From Chloranthus sessilifolius (Eukaryota; Streptophyta; Magnoliopsida; Chloranthales; Chloranthaceae), in contig CM037596.1 of NCBI GenBank assembly GCA_021018995.1, positions 12,103,501-12,167,500 on the forward strand: a DNA stretch of 64,000 nucleotides, read 5' to 3'. The notes under the pieces are model-generated. The model did not search any database. It was given only the letters and a program-made list of their open reading frames with translations, and was not told the origin of the DNA. Position 1 is the first letter of the stretch. Every line of letters starts with the position of its first letter. Both the position numbers and the translations under genes were made by a program. Below are positions 34,124 through 45,734 of this stretch, piece after piece.

Positions 34124-34664
34124 GGTACCTCTGTTAGCACCCACCCATTGACTGAAAGTGCCCATATCCTAGACCCCTTGAAAATCGTTGCTTGCGTCGG
34201 ATTAGATGATGGAGGTCATGTTTCACACAGATGTTCAACACAATAGATTGTGAGATAAGGCCACACTTATCTGACGGTCAGTGTTTGATTCCATGTGTTA
34301 CATATCCTCAAAAAATGCCCCTTGGCTCTTATGACACACATCATGCTCAAATGAGATTTTAAGGCCACTTTTTGGTATCTGTGAAACGTATAATCAAGAA
34401 CTTACCGTCTAATAGGTGCGACATGATCTCAACACCTATTGTGTGGAAAATCTAGACGAAACATAACCTCCATCATTTGCACTATAAAAAATAAGACTAT
34501 CAATCTTGTCGCTATCAAAAACTGCTGCTATAAAAAATTGCCTTAACAGCAAATGCCGCTAAAACACTTTAATGTTGTAGTATTGATTTGATACAATCAA
34601 CGGTTTTCAAAGGATTTGAGACATTTGTGCTTTTAGTAAAAGGGTGGGTGCTAACAAAGGTTCC
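34124..34664. mobile_element. MITE with ggtacctctgttagcaccc-type ends
   Basis: ggtacctctgttagcaccc at the left matches ggaacctttgttagcaccc read inward from the right. The inner part belongs to the same inverted-repeat family as its neighbours. A small CACTA MITE sits inside. Confidence 0.7.
34480..34582. mobile_element. Small CACTA MITE nested in the previous MITE
   Basis: Starts cactataaaaaataag, ends gttgtagta, with ttg on both sides (34477-34479 and 34583-34585). The 3-bp duplicate and CACTA end fit the superfamily. Removing it restores the host family text. Confidence 0.65.
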
Positions 34665-35450
34665 AAATCAATTCAATATTTGAGAAGGGACGCACATAAA
34701 TAACGTAACAGGCAATGACAAATGTAGGGGTGATTCATTACTTCCATCTTGTCACTTTGTCAGTTCGGCCAGCTTGTCAAAAGCCTGACCTTGCCTAGTT
34801 AAAACCCAATTTCGGGAGAGCGTTGTACGTGGCGGATACAAAATCACATACGTATTGGTATCGGCCTATACATATCAGTCCTCCACATATGGAGATCGTG
34901 TTTTACCCCAAATTTTCACACAAAGGATCGTGAGATCATATATCACATATAAGACGGTCAATTTTGACTCCACATGTCACAAATCCAACATGTGGAATAA
35001 AAAATTGACCGTCTGATATGCGTGGCATGATCTCAAAATCTTTTCTATGAAACATTGGGGTGCAATATGATCTCGATCATCTGATCTGGCCCAATCAATG
35101 AATTTTAAGGGGTTAAGCAATTTTCAAGAACACATGGGCGCATTTAAAGCTACCCTAAAATTTATATGTCACAAAAGGTTAAGAAAAAGGAGAGTTTCTA
35201 CTTGCCCGACAAAATTTTGTAATATCATCCAAATAACGAAAGGCTAACTCAATCCGGGCTTAAGTGAGTTAGAGAGGGACCTAGGCTGGAAATCCATTGA
35301 GTGCTTTTAGGTAAAGGAGATTGGTTTTCTGTGCTTTCGGCTGGAAAGACATTTAAGCAAAGTATTGTACAACTCAAGAGCTTCACTGAGATTGAAGGGG
35401 CATTTGTTATAAAGTGATGGTTAGATATATTATATTATATGTTGCAAATG
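34665..35450. repeat. Relic of the same inverted-repeat family and spacer
   Basis: 34890-35105 folds back on itself: gacggtcaattttgactcca pairs with a tggaataaaaaattgaccgtc arm around 34960-35010. No ORF. The rest shows nothing recognisable. Confidence 0.5.
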
Positions 35451-36376
35451 ACGAGTAATGAAAAAACGAGATGCATAATAAGCTTTAAAATATTAAAAAT
35501 AAATATTTTATTAAAAAACATAAGAAATTTTTTATGAAAATTTCATAAAAAACATGTTTTAAAATGAAAAATTATGAATTTTTCAAAAAAGAAAAAAAAA
35601 AATATTTTGAAAAAACTCACTTTAAATGTGATCCCAACTTTTTTATATAAATATAAAAAATAATAATTTAAAACAAGCTTTAAGAAAAACCAATTTTGTT
35701 ACCACAAGAGTAAATAGAGTAAATGTGATCGAGATGCGTAAACTCTAAAAATATTAAAAATAAATATTTTATTGAAAATATATAAGAAAATCTTTACAAA
35801 ATTTTAATAAAAAACATGTTTAAAAATGAAAAATGATGAATTTTTCAAAAGTGAAAAAACAAAGTCTTTTTGAAAAAACTCGCTTTAAATGTGTTCCCAA
35901 CTTAAAAAAAAAAAAAAAAAAGAGTTTAAAACAAGCTTTAAGAAAAGGAGTTTAAAACAAGCTTTAAGAAAAGCCAATTTTGGTACGACAAGAGTAAATA
36001 TAGTACATATGACCGAGATGAGTAAGCTCTAAAAATATTAAAAATAAATATTTTATTAAAAAATATAAGAAAATCTTTGCGACAATTTCATAAAAAAATG
36101 TTTAAAAATAAAAATCATGAATTTTTCAAAAAAATAAAAAATTTAAAACAAGCTTTAAGAAAAGCCAATTTTGATACAATAAGAGTAAATGGACTATATG
36201 TGACCACGATGCGTAAACTCTTAAAATATTAAAATAAATATTTTATTAAAAAGTATAAGAAAATCTTTGCAAAAATTTCATAAAAAACATGTTTAAAAAC
36301 AAAAAATTATCAATTTTTTCAAAAAAAAAAAATTCTTTTTCATAAAAACTCCCTTTAAAAGTGTTCCCAACTTTTT

Positions 36377-36424
<48 letters not shown>

Positions 36425-36475
36425 AAAGCATTTAAAACAAGTTTTAAGAAAAGCCAATTTTGGTTACTCTCGGTC
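35450..36475. repeat. Degenerate tandem repeat, four units of 190-280 bp
   Basis: Units start near 35467, 35740, 36020 and 36208 with gagatgcgtaaactct-like text. Each continues attaaaaataaatatttta, then catgttt and aaacaagctttaagaaaa. A (TA)n run lies at 36382-36420. Confidence 0.75.
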
Positions 36476-36721
36476 AGTGACAATGGGCTAAGCTGGACTT
36501 CAGCTTATATTCTTGTCATTTCTCAGTAAACCCAGCTTGCGCCTGACTTGTTTATAAGGAATTTTCCAGTCCAAGCCCAGCCCAGCTCATTGCCACCCAA
36601 GTCTTAAATGGTGCAAATGACCAAATTTTAATTGTTTTTTTATAATATGAAATGCACAACGTTATGCCTGTAGCAGCCTTATCTACCTCACAAAATTAGA
36701 TGAAATAGCACCATCTACTTC
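36476..36721. other. Spacer, nothing recognised
   Basis: Short non-coding stretch before the tta of the Harbinger-like element. Confidence 0.4.
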
Positions 36722-36952
36722 TTAGGCCCTGTTTGATAGCAATGAAACTCCAAAGAGGAAATGAAATCAATTTCTTAGTTGATTTCCTCGGAAATGATTT
36801 CCTCTATAAGTGAATTTTTCACTGTTTGATTAGTGTGTTTGAGAAATGAATTTCATTGGAAATTGATTTCTCTTGTTTGATTAGTATCTTTAAAAATTAA
36901 TTTTGAAATTTTGATAATTTATTATTAAAATGATAATTAAAGTCAAATATTA

Positions 36953-38441
36953 TGTCATGTTCTGAATTTTATACCTTTGATATACCTAAAATATGTGTAT
37001 GTGTTTAATACTGTATTCCCCGCATACCTTGAGTTTTCAAAACCTTTTATCTAAAAATGCATGTTTTGATTTTTCAAGCTTTTATATTTATTTTCGTCAT
37101 TAATGAATACAAGTTATGTGGTAGCCTATTGGTTAAAGGCTTTAAATTCTAGATAAGAGGTCTAGGGATCAAACCTTGTTCTCTATGTGTCTTACGGAGA
37201 ACGCTGAGACCTTAGAGAAGAAATTCCGTTGGCGTATATTCTCAAACGGCCTTCACCTTCTTCTAAAATCATCATCATTGTTGGGATCTGAATCTAGTCA
37301 TGGTGGTACGATCGATCTAGGTATGGAGATTATTTTGATATTATTTTTGAAATTTTGGAACTGTTTTACGCACCATGATCGTATGATATGCACTGTAATA
37401 TTTATGCACCATGATTGTGTATACTTTGATATTTACGTACCTTGATTAAATACACTTAAATGCATATGTAGTATGATATCACTCTCATGCACTTTATATG
37501 TCCCATGATGATCTATATAATTCACAATCAAGATACGTAAAATACGATAAAATATCAAGCCATGATTTATGAGCATTAGACCTAACATCTTGTATATGAT
37601 GGAGTCTAAGAAGGTATTAGACCCAACATCTTGTGTAAGATGGAGTCTAACTGAACAAGAGTATGATGAGCATGATTTAGCCCAACGTCTTGAGCGGGAC
37701 GGAGTTTGACATGTAATAAATAACATGATTCATTAGACCCAACGTCTCGAGCATGGCGGAGTCTAACTAATAAGTGATAAGCATGATTAAGACCCAACGA
37801 CTTGAGCGGGACGGAGTCTAACGTGCATTAAATGACAAGAAAGATGAAATTAAAAGATATGATGCATTCATGTAATATTAATATATATGTTTACGTTCAG
37901 TTCATTTCAGCTTAGTGAGATTATACATGCCACATGCACACATACATGAAATATATCGAAATGTTATATGGCTAGGATTGATATTTTATGCTTCAATGGA
38001 TTACATGTCTGGTCCATACAAGTGTAAATTTACACCCCTTGTTTATGTGGGTGACCAGATGAGACAGGTGTTGCCAATGAAAATGTATGGGTCTATGGCG
38101 ATGAGATGGCACGTGGTGCTCAAGAAACTGGACTGAATAGTGTTGATGGCTTCGTGACCTAATTAGCTATTTTCCTTTCTAGTTAGTGGTAATTTTAAAT
38201 AAATGGGACATTGATCAGTTAGTATTTTATCTAAACTGTTTAAGCTTTAATTATGTTGGACTTGTTATTGGAATAAGAACATTATCATGGGTTTTATTTA
38301 GATTAATTAATATTTTAAAGAAATTTTATCTTCCGTTGTTTAAGATGCTTTTATCGCCTTATTATGTTTCTATGGTTCTCGATACGAAGGTACGGTCTAA
38401 GATCTTACAATTAGGAGGTTGTAAGATCTCGGGTCGTCACA
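36953..38441 (+). repeat. 5' LTR of element III, internally deleted
   Basis: Starts tgtcatgt, ends gggtcgtcaca. Compared with the 3' LTR it lacks about 130 bp after 37183 and about 460 bp after 37329. The second gap removes most of the module shared with Athila-type LTRs but leaves its tail (ttgatattatttttgaaatt). Confidence 0.9.
37122..37175 (+). promoter_or_regulatory. tRNA-like A and B boxes in the element III LTR
   Basis: tagcctattgg (37122-37132) fits the pol III A box TRGYNNANNGG, and gatcaaacc (37167-37175) fits the B box GWTCRANNC, 34 bases apart as in tRNAs and plant SINE heads. The 3' LTR has the same pair at 57143-57153 and 57188-57196, with the last B-box C changed to T. Probably a captured SINE head. 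Confidence 0.45.
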
Positions 38442-38443
38442 AT

Positions 38444-38456
38444 TGATATCAGAGCC
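38444..38456 (+). other. Primer binding site of element III
   Basis: tgatatcagagcc starts two bases after the LTR and differs at one base from the tRNA-Met site TGGTATCAGAGCC. Confidence 0.85.
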
Positions 38457-38521
38457 TAAGGTTGATTCTTACATCGGGAATATGTGTAATTAGAGTTTAA
38501 CGTGAGATTGATCGATTGCAG

Positions 38522-39545
38522 ATGACGAACAAGCATATTGATGCGTTGACCGAAGCAATTGTGAGTGCCATCAATGCAACCAGAACTCCAAATACCCAAC
38601 CTACTCCTGCTCCTAGGTCAGAATTGGACGAATTCAGGAAGAACCGACCACGATACTTCAATGGGACGGGAGATAGCACAGAGGCTATGAAATGGGTGCA
38701 ACAGATGGAAAAGATCTTCGATCTGATAGAGTGTAATGAAATAACTAAAGTGAGATTGGCAACCTACAAACTGGAGGGGGATGCCGAGAACTGGTGGAGA
38801 CAATTGAAAGAAGCGACTCGTGTCGAAGAGCCTGATTATGTATGGGACTGAGATGAATTCGTAAAAGTGTTTTATGATAAGTACTACCCCCAGAGCGTCC
38901 AAGAAGCAAAGATTGAGGAACTCCTGAACCTCCAACAGGGAGAGATGACTGTTGACGCTTATGCTAAGCTTTTTACAGAACTGAGCCAGTTTGTACCGAC
39001 CCTGGTTTCTGACGAGAACTTTCGACTCAGGAGATTTGAGAAGGGTTTGAGGCCCTAGATTAGGACCTTGGTGGTTGGACACCGATGCGACTCATACAAG
39101 GACCTGATTGATAGATGTTACACCATCGAGAGAGAATTAAAGGTGCCTTCGCCGACTAGTAATGTGGGTCAGAGCTCGGCTAGAAACTTTCAATATGACC
39201 GCCAAGATCGTGTGTTTTCTAAATCCAACATGAGATCGGAGAGTAGGGGCACTCGTTACTCAAGACCAGCCTTCTCGCAGCAGAGCAAGACTAATTCTAC
39301 AGTGGCGTCGACTGCAAAGACTACTCCGACCTGTACCACTTGCGGTAAAAATCATTACGGCACCTGCCTTAGGGGAACGGGTCCTTGTTTCAACTGTGGA
39401 CAGCTTGGGCATAAAGCAGCTGAGTGCAAGATGCCTAAGAAGTCATCTGGATCGAGGGCTATGCCTCCTGCGACGATTACGGCTAATGGCCACGTGTATA
39501 CCCTATCTGATGCTGATGCTAGAGCTTCAGATGATGTCATCCAGG
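38522..39545 (+). pseudogene. gag: gag of element III (two stops)
   Basis: Gag builds the particle that holds the RNA. The ATG at 38522 starts MTNKHIDALTEAIVSAI; then come the capsid domain (RPRYFNGTGDSTEAMKWVQQ, ENWWRQLKEA, FYDKYYPQSVQEAKIEEL, RLRRFEKGLRP) and the CCHC knuckle CFNCGQLGHKAAEC near 39389-39430. One frame runs throughout, broken only by TGA at 38849-38851 (a Trp in relatives) and TAG at 39056-39058. Both fit a single C-to-T or G-to-A change. It ends at a likely 5' splice site. Confidence 0.85.
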
Positions 39546-39772
39546 GTATGTTTATTTATTTAATATTCATGATTAAGTTCTTTCATACATGTTTACGTAG
39601 TAATGTCATAAATATTAATTTGCGTAGAATGACTACTTTTCGAAAATGTTTTCAAAAATGAATTAAATGAATTTGTTAAGAACTAACGAAGATCTAGTAG
39701 ACATTAAGCTTTTAAATTGAATAATACCCTTACGTTGAATAATTTAAGTCGTAGCATGTCTTGGGTGCCCAG
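39546..39772 (+). other. Candidate spliceosomal intron in element III
   Basis: 227 bases beginning gtatgttt and ending tgcccag, AT-rich and without homology to coding text. Joining 39545 to 39773 gives an exact, in-frame passage from the gag end (DDVIQG) to the protease (MFIDGLFAHVLLNSGASHSF). An unspliced reading hits stops at once. An insertion with chance GT-AG ends is the alternative. Confidence 0.6.
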
Positions 39773-40082
39773 GTTCGATGTTTATCGATGGCCTTTTTGC
39801 TCATGTGCTTTTGAATTCGGGTGCTTCCCATTCATTCATCTCCTTAAACTTCGCTAAGCGTCTTGATAAGGATTCATCTCCTATGAGCATTCCTTTGACC
39901 GTAGCAACTCCTTTGTAAAAAAGTGTGCTTGCTGACAGAGTCTATCCTCGATGTTCTGTCCAGATTGGAACCCATGCATTGGTTGTCGATCTAATTGAAT
40001 TAGACTTCGAAGATTTCGATGTGATCCTAGGGATGGATTGGCTCGCTAATCTCATGCAACCCTTGATTGTTTCGCCAAGACC
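39773..40082 (+). pseudogene. pol: Protease of element III
   Basis: Aspartic protease that cuts the polyprotein. The active-site region reads VLLNSGASHSFIS; the usual catalytic triplet D-S-G has become N-S-G, a G-to-A change (GAT/GAC to AAT). Further on: LTVATPL, a TAA stop at 39916-39918, then VYPRCSVQIG and DFDVILGMDWLA. A one-base frameshift near 40050 moves the frame to that of the RT. Without the Asp it would be inactive. Confidence 0.8.
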
Positions 40083-40830
40083 GTGATTTTTACCCCTTTG
40101 GATGGACCGACTTTTAAATTCAAGGGCGCACGGAAGGGTGCCATTCCGAAACTCTTTGCTTTATTAGAAGTCGAGGAAAAGCGGGGAGATATATCATCGA
40201 TTCCTGTTGTAAATAAATTTGCTGGAGTTTTCCCTGATGAGGTGACGGGTTTGCCGCCGAGTAAGGAAGTCGAATTTCAGATTGAGCTTGTACTTGGCAC
40301 TGCACCGATAGCCAAGACTCCTTATAAGATGGCACTTGCAGAACTATCAGAATTGAAGAAACAGTTACAGGAACTACAAGATAAGGGCTTCATTAGAAGA
40401 AGTCAGCCACCCTGGGGTGCTCCTGCTTTATTTGTTAAGAAGAAGGACGGTTCTCAGAGGCTATGCATTGATTATCGACAATTGAACCAAGCGACGATTA
40501 AGAACAAGTATCCATTGCCATGGATCGATGTTCTATTTGATCAACTGCAAGGCACACGATATTTTTCTAAGGTCGATCTGAGATCTGGATATCACCAATT
40601 GAGAGTGAGAGAGTTCGATATAGCTAAGACGGCATTCAATACGAGGTATGGGCAGTTTGAATTTTTGGTAATGCATTTCGGATTGACTAATGCTCCTGCA
40701 ATCTTTATGGACTTGATGAACCGTATTTTCAAGCCCTACTTGGATCAGTTTTTGGTGGTTTTCGTTGATGACATCCTGATCTACTCCAAGTCCGAAGAAG
40801 AGCATGCCGAACACTTAAGGATCGTATTAC
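40083..40830 (+). pseudogene. pol: Reverse transcriptase of element III, first part
   Basis: Copies RNA into cDNA. Open from 40083 to the insertion point. Motifs: [34 protein letters not shown], the palm motif [28 protein letters not shown], then FVDDILIYS as the catalytic box. After [11 protein letters not shown] the frame runs into element IV. The last base before it is codon position 1 (40830), and the frame resumes correctly at 54742. Confidence 0.9.
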
Positions 40831-42327
40831 TGGTGTACTTTAAATGTAACCCTTGCAAGTGCACAAGATCTATTGCAGTATGGCAAGAACAAATGTGTCG
40901 AACCCACAGGGAAATCTTGAATTTTAATTAATTCTTTCAGAGATTTAAAAACGTCCCCAAGGAAGTACCAAATGGCAGATTCAATTTAACCAAAAATTTA
41001 TCACTTTTTTTAAATGCAAGAAAAATAAATTAATCTAAACAATGAATTACTGATGAATCTAAGAATAATATTTAAATAAGATCAAAAAATATGCTACCCC
41101 AGATTTGTACCCCCCTTTCATTAAAGAATCATTCACACCATCACCATCATTCATTCATAAAAATGATTTGAAATAAAGTATGATCATCAATCCGGCATAC
41201 CCTATCTAAAAACAATGACTCAAATTTATCATTGTATGAGTCATGTAAGAAGTATAGCGTATCTCGTGATGTGTAGATCAAAACAATAAAAATATTAGAC
41301 TATGGTATTAATCATAAATATGGGTACTTATCTGGGATCGATCTTTCCCGATCTCATCGATAGCCATCTTTGGTGTATGATCTCCTTGTTCATTCAAAGC
41401 CATTCCTCTTTTTATTTCTTCCAAAAATCTTTGGTTACAATGTCTTTTCCTAAATACAATCTATGAATGTAAAAGAAAGACAGTACAAATCCTAAGTATA
41501 ATCTACCCAAATCAATCCCTAGAAGAAGGAGAAAAGAAGAACTTTTAAAAAGATGCCCAGAGCAGTCTAAAACCAAAAATAATAATGAATAAATAATCCT
41601 CTCCAAAAAAAACTCTCTCTAAAAAATCTCTAATTATTTCCTAAAAAAACCCTCCTCTCGACGTGTTTGGTTTGGCTTTAAATAGCCCCCCTCATCGCAG
41701 AGGTCTCCCGCCGCCTCAATTTAGGGTCGATTAATCGACCCTATAGGGTCGATGCATCGACCTCCCAAGAATCACTGAAAATCTGCTTTTAAAGTGTCAG
41801 TTCCGTGTATGACACTTTTTGTGGCTCAATTAATCGACCAAAAAGGGTCGATGCATCGAGCCTGCAAAAGTTCCTAAAAATCAGCTTTAAAGTGTCAGTT
41901 CTGTCTCTGACACTTTTTTTTCCTCGATTAATCGACCAAAAGGGTCGATGCATCGAGCTCCCAGAAATCCGTGAATTCCAGCCGACTTTTTACATCAGAC
42001 ACTGCTTCGGTATTTTAGCCATAACATTCTGTCCTGAACTCGGATTGAGGCGATTCTTGATCCGTTGGAAAGCTGACAGAAAGATCTACAACTGTTGTGT
42101 TTTAACAAGTTTATAATTCGGCTGTCTTGAATGTCCAAATTGAGCTACAAGTCGCACCAAGTTGCAGTGTTTTGACATTATTTTCAGAATTCTTGGGCTG
42201 TTTTCTGTACTTGGCTTGTATTTACCTGAAACACTTCAAATCTAATAATTCTTATCAGATAGCCTTCATCGGATAGCTAAATATAGGTATCTAGGGGTGA
42301 AATATCATCATATTTCACTACTCATCA
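40831..42327 (-). repeat. 3' LTR of element IV
   Basis: Starts tggtgtacttt and ends cactactcatca on the + strand. Contains three pairs of palindromes tcgattaatcga / tcgatgcatcga at 41726-41760, 41826-41865 and 41924-41960. A TATA-like ctatttaaagcc lies on the minus strand near 41676-41687. It lacks about 25 bp near 42153 that the other copy has. Confidence 0.92.
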
Positions 42328-42338
42328 CACCCCCAAAC
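42328..42338 (-). other. Polypurine tract of element IV
   Basis: cacccccaaac on the + strand, gtttgggggtg on the element strand, directly beside the LTR. Identical to that of element II. Confidence 0.85.
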
Positions 42339-44379
42339 CTACACTTTGCTAGTCCTCGAGCAAAGCAAACTAAAGAAAATAAATGCCACTTTCGTAGGGA
42401 ACACGGTTGAACTTAGCATGTGCAACAAGCCTTTAAACCCCTAGGTGATCCCTAGTGGAGGAGTTGTGTCTCCTGAGGGTTTACAGTGAAGTTACCCACA
42501 AACTTCAATAAATTCCAAACCATCGGCAAAATTGAGTTTTCAAAACATGATTTTTTATAACATATATACCATTCAAAACTCAAAATCATTAATCAATTCA
42601 ACATGTGAATCCTCAATTTTAAATAACAATATTATACTAATCATACTAGCATCCATTCAAATTAGTCTAATGCTCAAATCGTTAGATAACTCATCCATTC
42701 ATGCTTACTCGTGAAGTGTGTGCATACCCAAACCACAATTCATTCATCTCAGAACTAGTTCAAACGGAAAACCGCTTGTTGTCTAGACTCAATCCTCACT
42801 TTAGGTATACTCTTGAAATAAAATCACTCCGATGATGGGTAAGCTTTCGCACATATGTGAGAGATCAATACAAAACAAGCAAAAAGGTCTCACATGATAA
42901 CTGAAACACGATGTAATCAATGAACAAAATCAAATCTCATAAGAACAGATACTTGTATATCCTAAGTATGTCATATCAAGTGTCATAAGTATCATATATT
43001 TACTCTCCACAAGGCAGTTACCAATGCAAGATCAGATCATGAAGGTCTTTTGTAGGGTTGTAATGGGGCTCAGGAAAGGGTAAGAAAGAAAGGGAATTGA
43101 GATTCAAAATTTCTGAGAAATCGGAAAAGAAACAAACTTCTGATTTTTCTATTTCTCTTCTTTTTCTTTTCTAATCTCTCACTATTTTTCTCAATATTTT
43201 TCTATTTTTCTCAACTTTCTTTTTCTTTTGAAGCACCTCATATTTTTCATTATTTTTCACAATTTTTTTTTTTTTTTCTCCCCCCTTTTTCTTTTATATT
43301 TTTGCCATACACTCAGTAAACACCACAACTCAGTATCTCTCTACTTACTCTCTTTTCGTTCATTTTCATCTCTCGTTCCTAATTTCTCAGAAATAAGAAG
43401 GGTAAACCTGAATTTTCAGAAATGGTGAAGGGTTAAAGGTTAACGTGGCTTATCAAAGAATGTATAAAGGTAAATTTTCCAATAGGCTCAAAGGGGTACT
43501 AGAAGGATAAATTTATATGAGGTGGGGCATTTAAGCACAAACGAGCCAAAGATGGCCTTCAATCATGTCCTTAAAAGATGGTAACCTTGTCTATTTGTCT
43601 TGAGTAGATATACAGTACGTTCTAACACAATAATATGAATTTGATATCATGCAAAGTCACAAGTCAAAATAAAATATATGAGATTATGCAAGATAATTCG
43701 TATTCAAAGAAAACTCCGAGTTTATGTATTCACTCATCAACAACGGATATTTGGCTCTAAAGCTTCCTGGGTTTAGTCTCCACTAAGAACCTAAGATTCA
43801 CCGTTCAAAACAGTTCATCGATTTCTAAATCTTAGCTTGGTATAAGTGTAAAAATTCTAAGCATGAATATCAAAATTACCCATAAAATATCACATTAAGC
43901 TTCATTATCCTAGATACAAGCATTCAAAATCTGATATCGATATTCGAAAAATTAAATTCACATGCATCATCAACTAAAGTTTGAAAACTATCGAAAAATA
44001 ATTCATATATGATGGTTCAAAATTTATTTTTTTATATGAAGAAAAATAAGAAAGTGACGCAAGATAGAGAATCATACCCCCAAACCTAAAAATGACAATG
44101 TCCTCATTGATTGAAATAAGTAGCACACCCCCAAACCTGTTGAAAAGTACCTCAACACAAAAATCAGGTGCAGAGAATATATGCATAAAATTAGAACATG
44201 ACCAAAAATAGATTGAAGGTAATGTGGCTACACTAATTTAGAAATTAAAAACAACCTAAACTAAACTAAAAACTAATATTCTAGAACTAACAAAAACAAA
44301 AATGAAAACGAAAATAAATAAAACACACTGGGTTGCCTCCCAGGAAGCGCTGAGTTTAAGTGTCGACAGCTCGACCTCT
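42339..44379 (-). other. Non-coding tail of element IV
   Basis: No env-like ORF. Same order of text as 8991-11130 of element II. Includes CT-rich runs at 43140-43310 and ccccaaacct phrases near 44080 and 44130. Confidence 0.65.
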
Positions 44380-44960
44380 TCATTGATCAAGAATCTGGGT
44401 CATGGGCTCAAACACCGGTTTAAGACGTTGCCCATTCACTTTAAAAACTCGATTGTCCGTGAGACTGCGGATCTCAATCGCACCATGCACACTAATAGAA
44501 ACAACCTGATACGGGCCTTCCCATCTCGATTTCAATTTTCCCGGGTGAAGCTTTAGTCTGGAATTAAATAGCCAAACCTTTTGCCCAATGTGAAACTCTT
44601 TCCGTGAAATTGACTCATCATGCAGCTTCTTATACCTTTCTTTGTACATCTTTGAGTTTTCATACGCACCATAGCGTAGCTCTTCCAATTCACTTAGCTG
44701 AAGCCTTCGATTTGATCCTGCTGCTTGCATATCGAAATTTAATCTTTTGATGGCCCAAAATGCTTTATGCTCCAATTCAACAGGAAGATGGCATGCTTTC
44801 CCGTAGACAATTCTGAACGGAGACATTCCAATTGGTGTCTTGAAGGGGGTACGATAGGCTGAGCATCGAGAGCCAGTTTGACCAGCCTCTTCTATCCAAT
44901 CGCATCTGCCTTTTCTAAAATTCGTTTAATCTCTGTTCGACACTTCCACCGACCACTAGT
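44380..44960 (-). pseudogene. pol: Integrase C-terminal part, element IV
   Basis: From 44826 the open frame gives [20 protein letters not shown], a helical part ([17 protein letters not shown]) and the GPY/F-like domain ([32 protein letters not shown]). Between 44827 and 44960 the text encodes the third catalytic region in broken frames. A TAA near 44965 replaces the CAA expected after the HP, and a CAG has become CG, shifting frame. It ends at 44380 after QILDQ. Confidence 0.82.
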
Positions 44961-45734
44961 TTATGGGTGATACGGCGCAACCTTGTGGGTGATGCCGTAT
45001 TTCTTCATTAAAGTAGCAAAATGGCGGTTGCAGAAGTGCGAACCGCCATCACTAATGATCGCACGTGGAAACCCGAATCTATTAAAGACATTTTCCTTCA
45101 GAAATTTGACTACCACTTTGTGGTCATTTGAACGGGTTGCCACAGCTTCAATCCATTTGGAAACGTAGTCAATAGCTACGAGAATGTATGAATACCCAAA
45201 AGATGGGGGAAAAGGACCCATGAAGTCAATCCCCCAAACATCAAAAATTTCAACAATCAAAATCGGGTTAAGGGGCATCATATTCCGTTTTGAAATATTT
45301 CCAAGCTGCTGACATCTTTGGCATTCTTTGCAAAATTGAACAGCATCACGAAAGATGGAGGGCAAGTAGAATCCGCTTTGAAGAATTTTCTGTGCAGTCT
45401 TCTGTCCTCCAAAATGGCCTCCACAGGCTCCAGCATGGCAGAAATCGAGAACGCTAAGTTGCTCTTTTCCGGTACACATCTCGATGATTTGATCTGAACA
45501 GATCTTGAACAAATGTGGTTCATCCCAAAAATAGTATTTGATCTGGGAGAAGAAGAGGTTCTTATCATTCTTTCCCCATTCAGTAGGGATTTTGCCCGAG
45601 ACCAAATAATTCACGATATTGGCAAACCAAGGAACTTTCGTAGCGGTCGCGTCAATTGCCATTAATTTCTCATCCGAAAAAGTGTCCCGGATAGGTTCAA
45701 GTGTAACCAATTCTTCAAGCAAAATACGAGACAA
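44961..45734 (-). pseudogene. pol: Integrase N-terminal and core part, element IV
   Basis: Begins [19 protein letters not shown]. Then comes the zinc-binding HHCC region ([18 protein letters not shown] with [12 protein letters not shown]), the core start [16 protein letters not shown] with the first catalytic Asp, and [18 protein letters not shown] with the second. The frame stops after THKVAPYHP, before the third catalytic residue, a Glu. Confidence 0.88.

Noticed and set aside
37433-37797. Minus-strand ORFs of 97 and 63 codons in the element III LTR (also at 58067-58431)
   Set aside because: They translate the tandem phrases in the LTR; no domain, and the element reads on the other strand.
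41805-42116. 103-codon ORF, repeated at 54197
   Set aside because: It lies within the element IV LTR and translates palindromes and the shared module.
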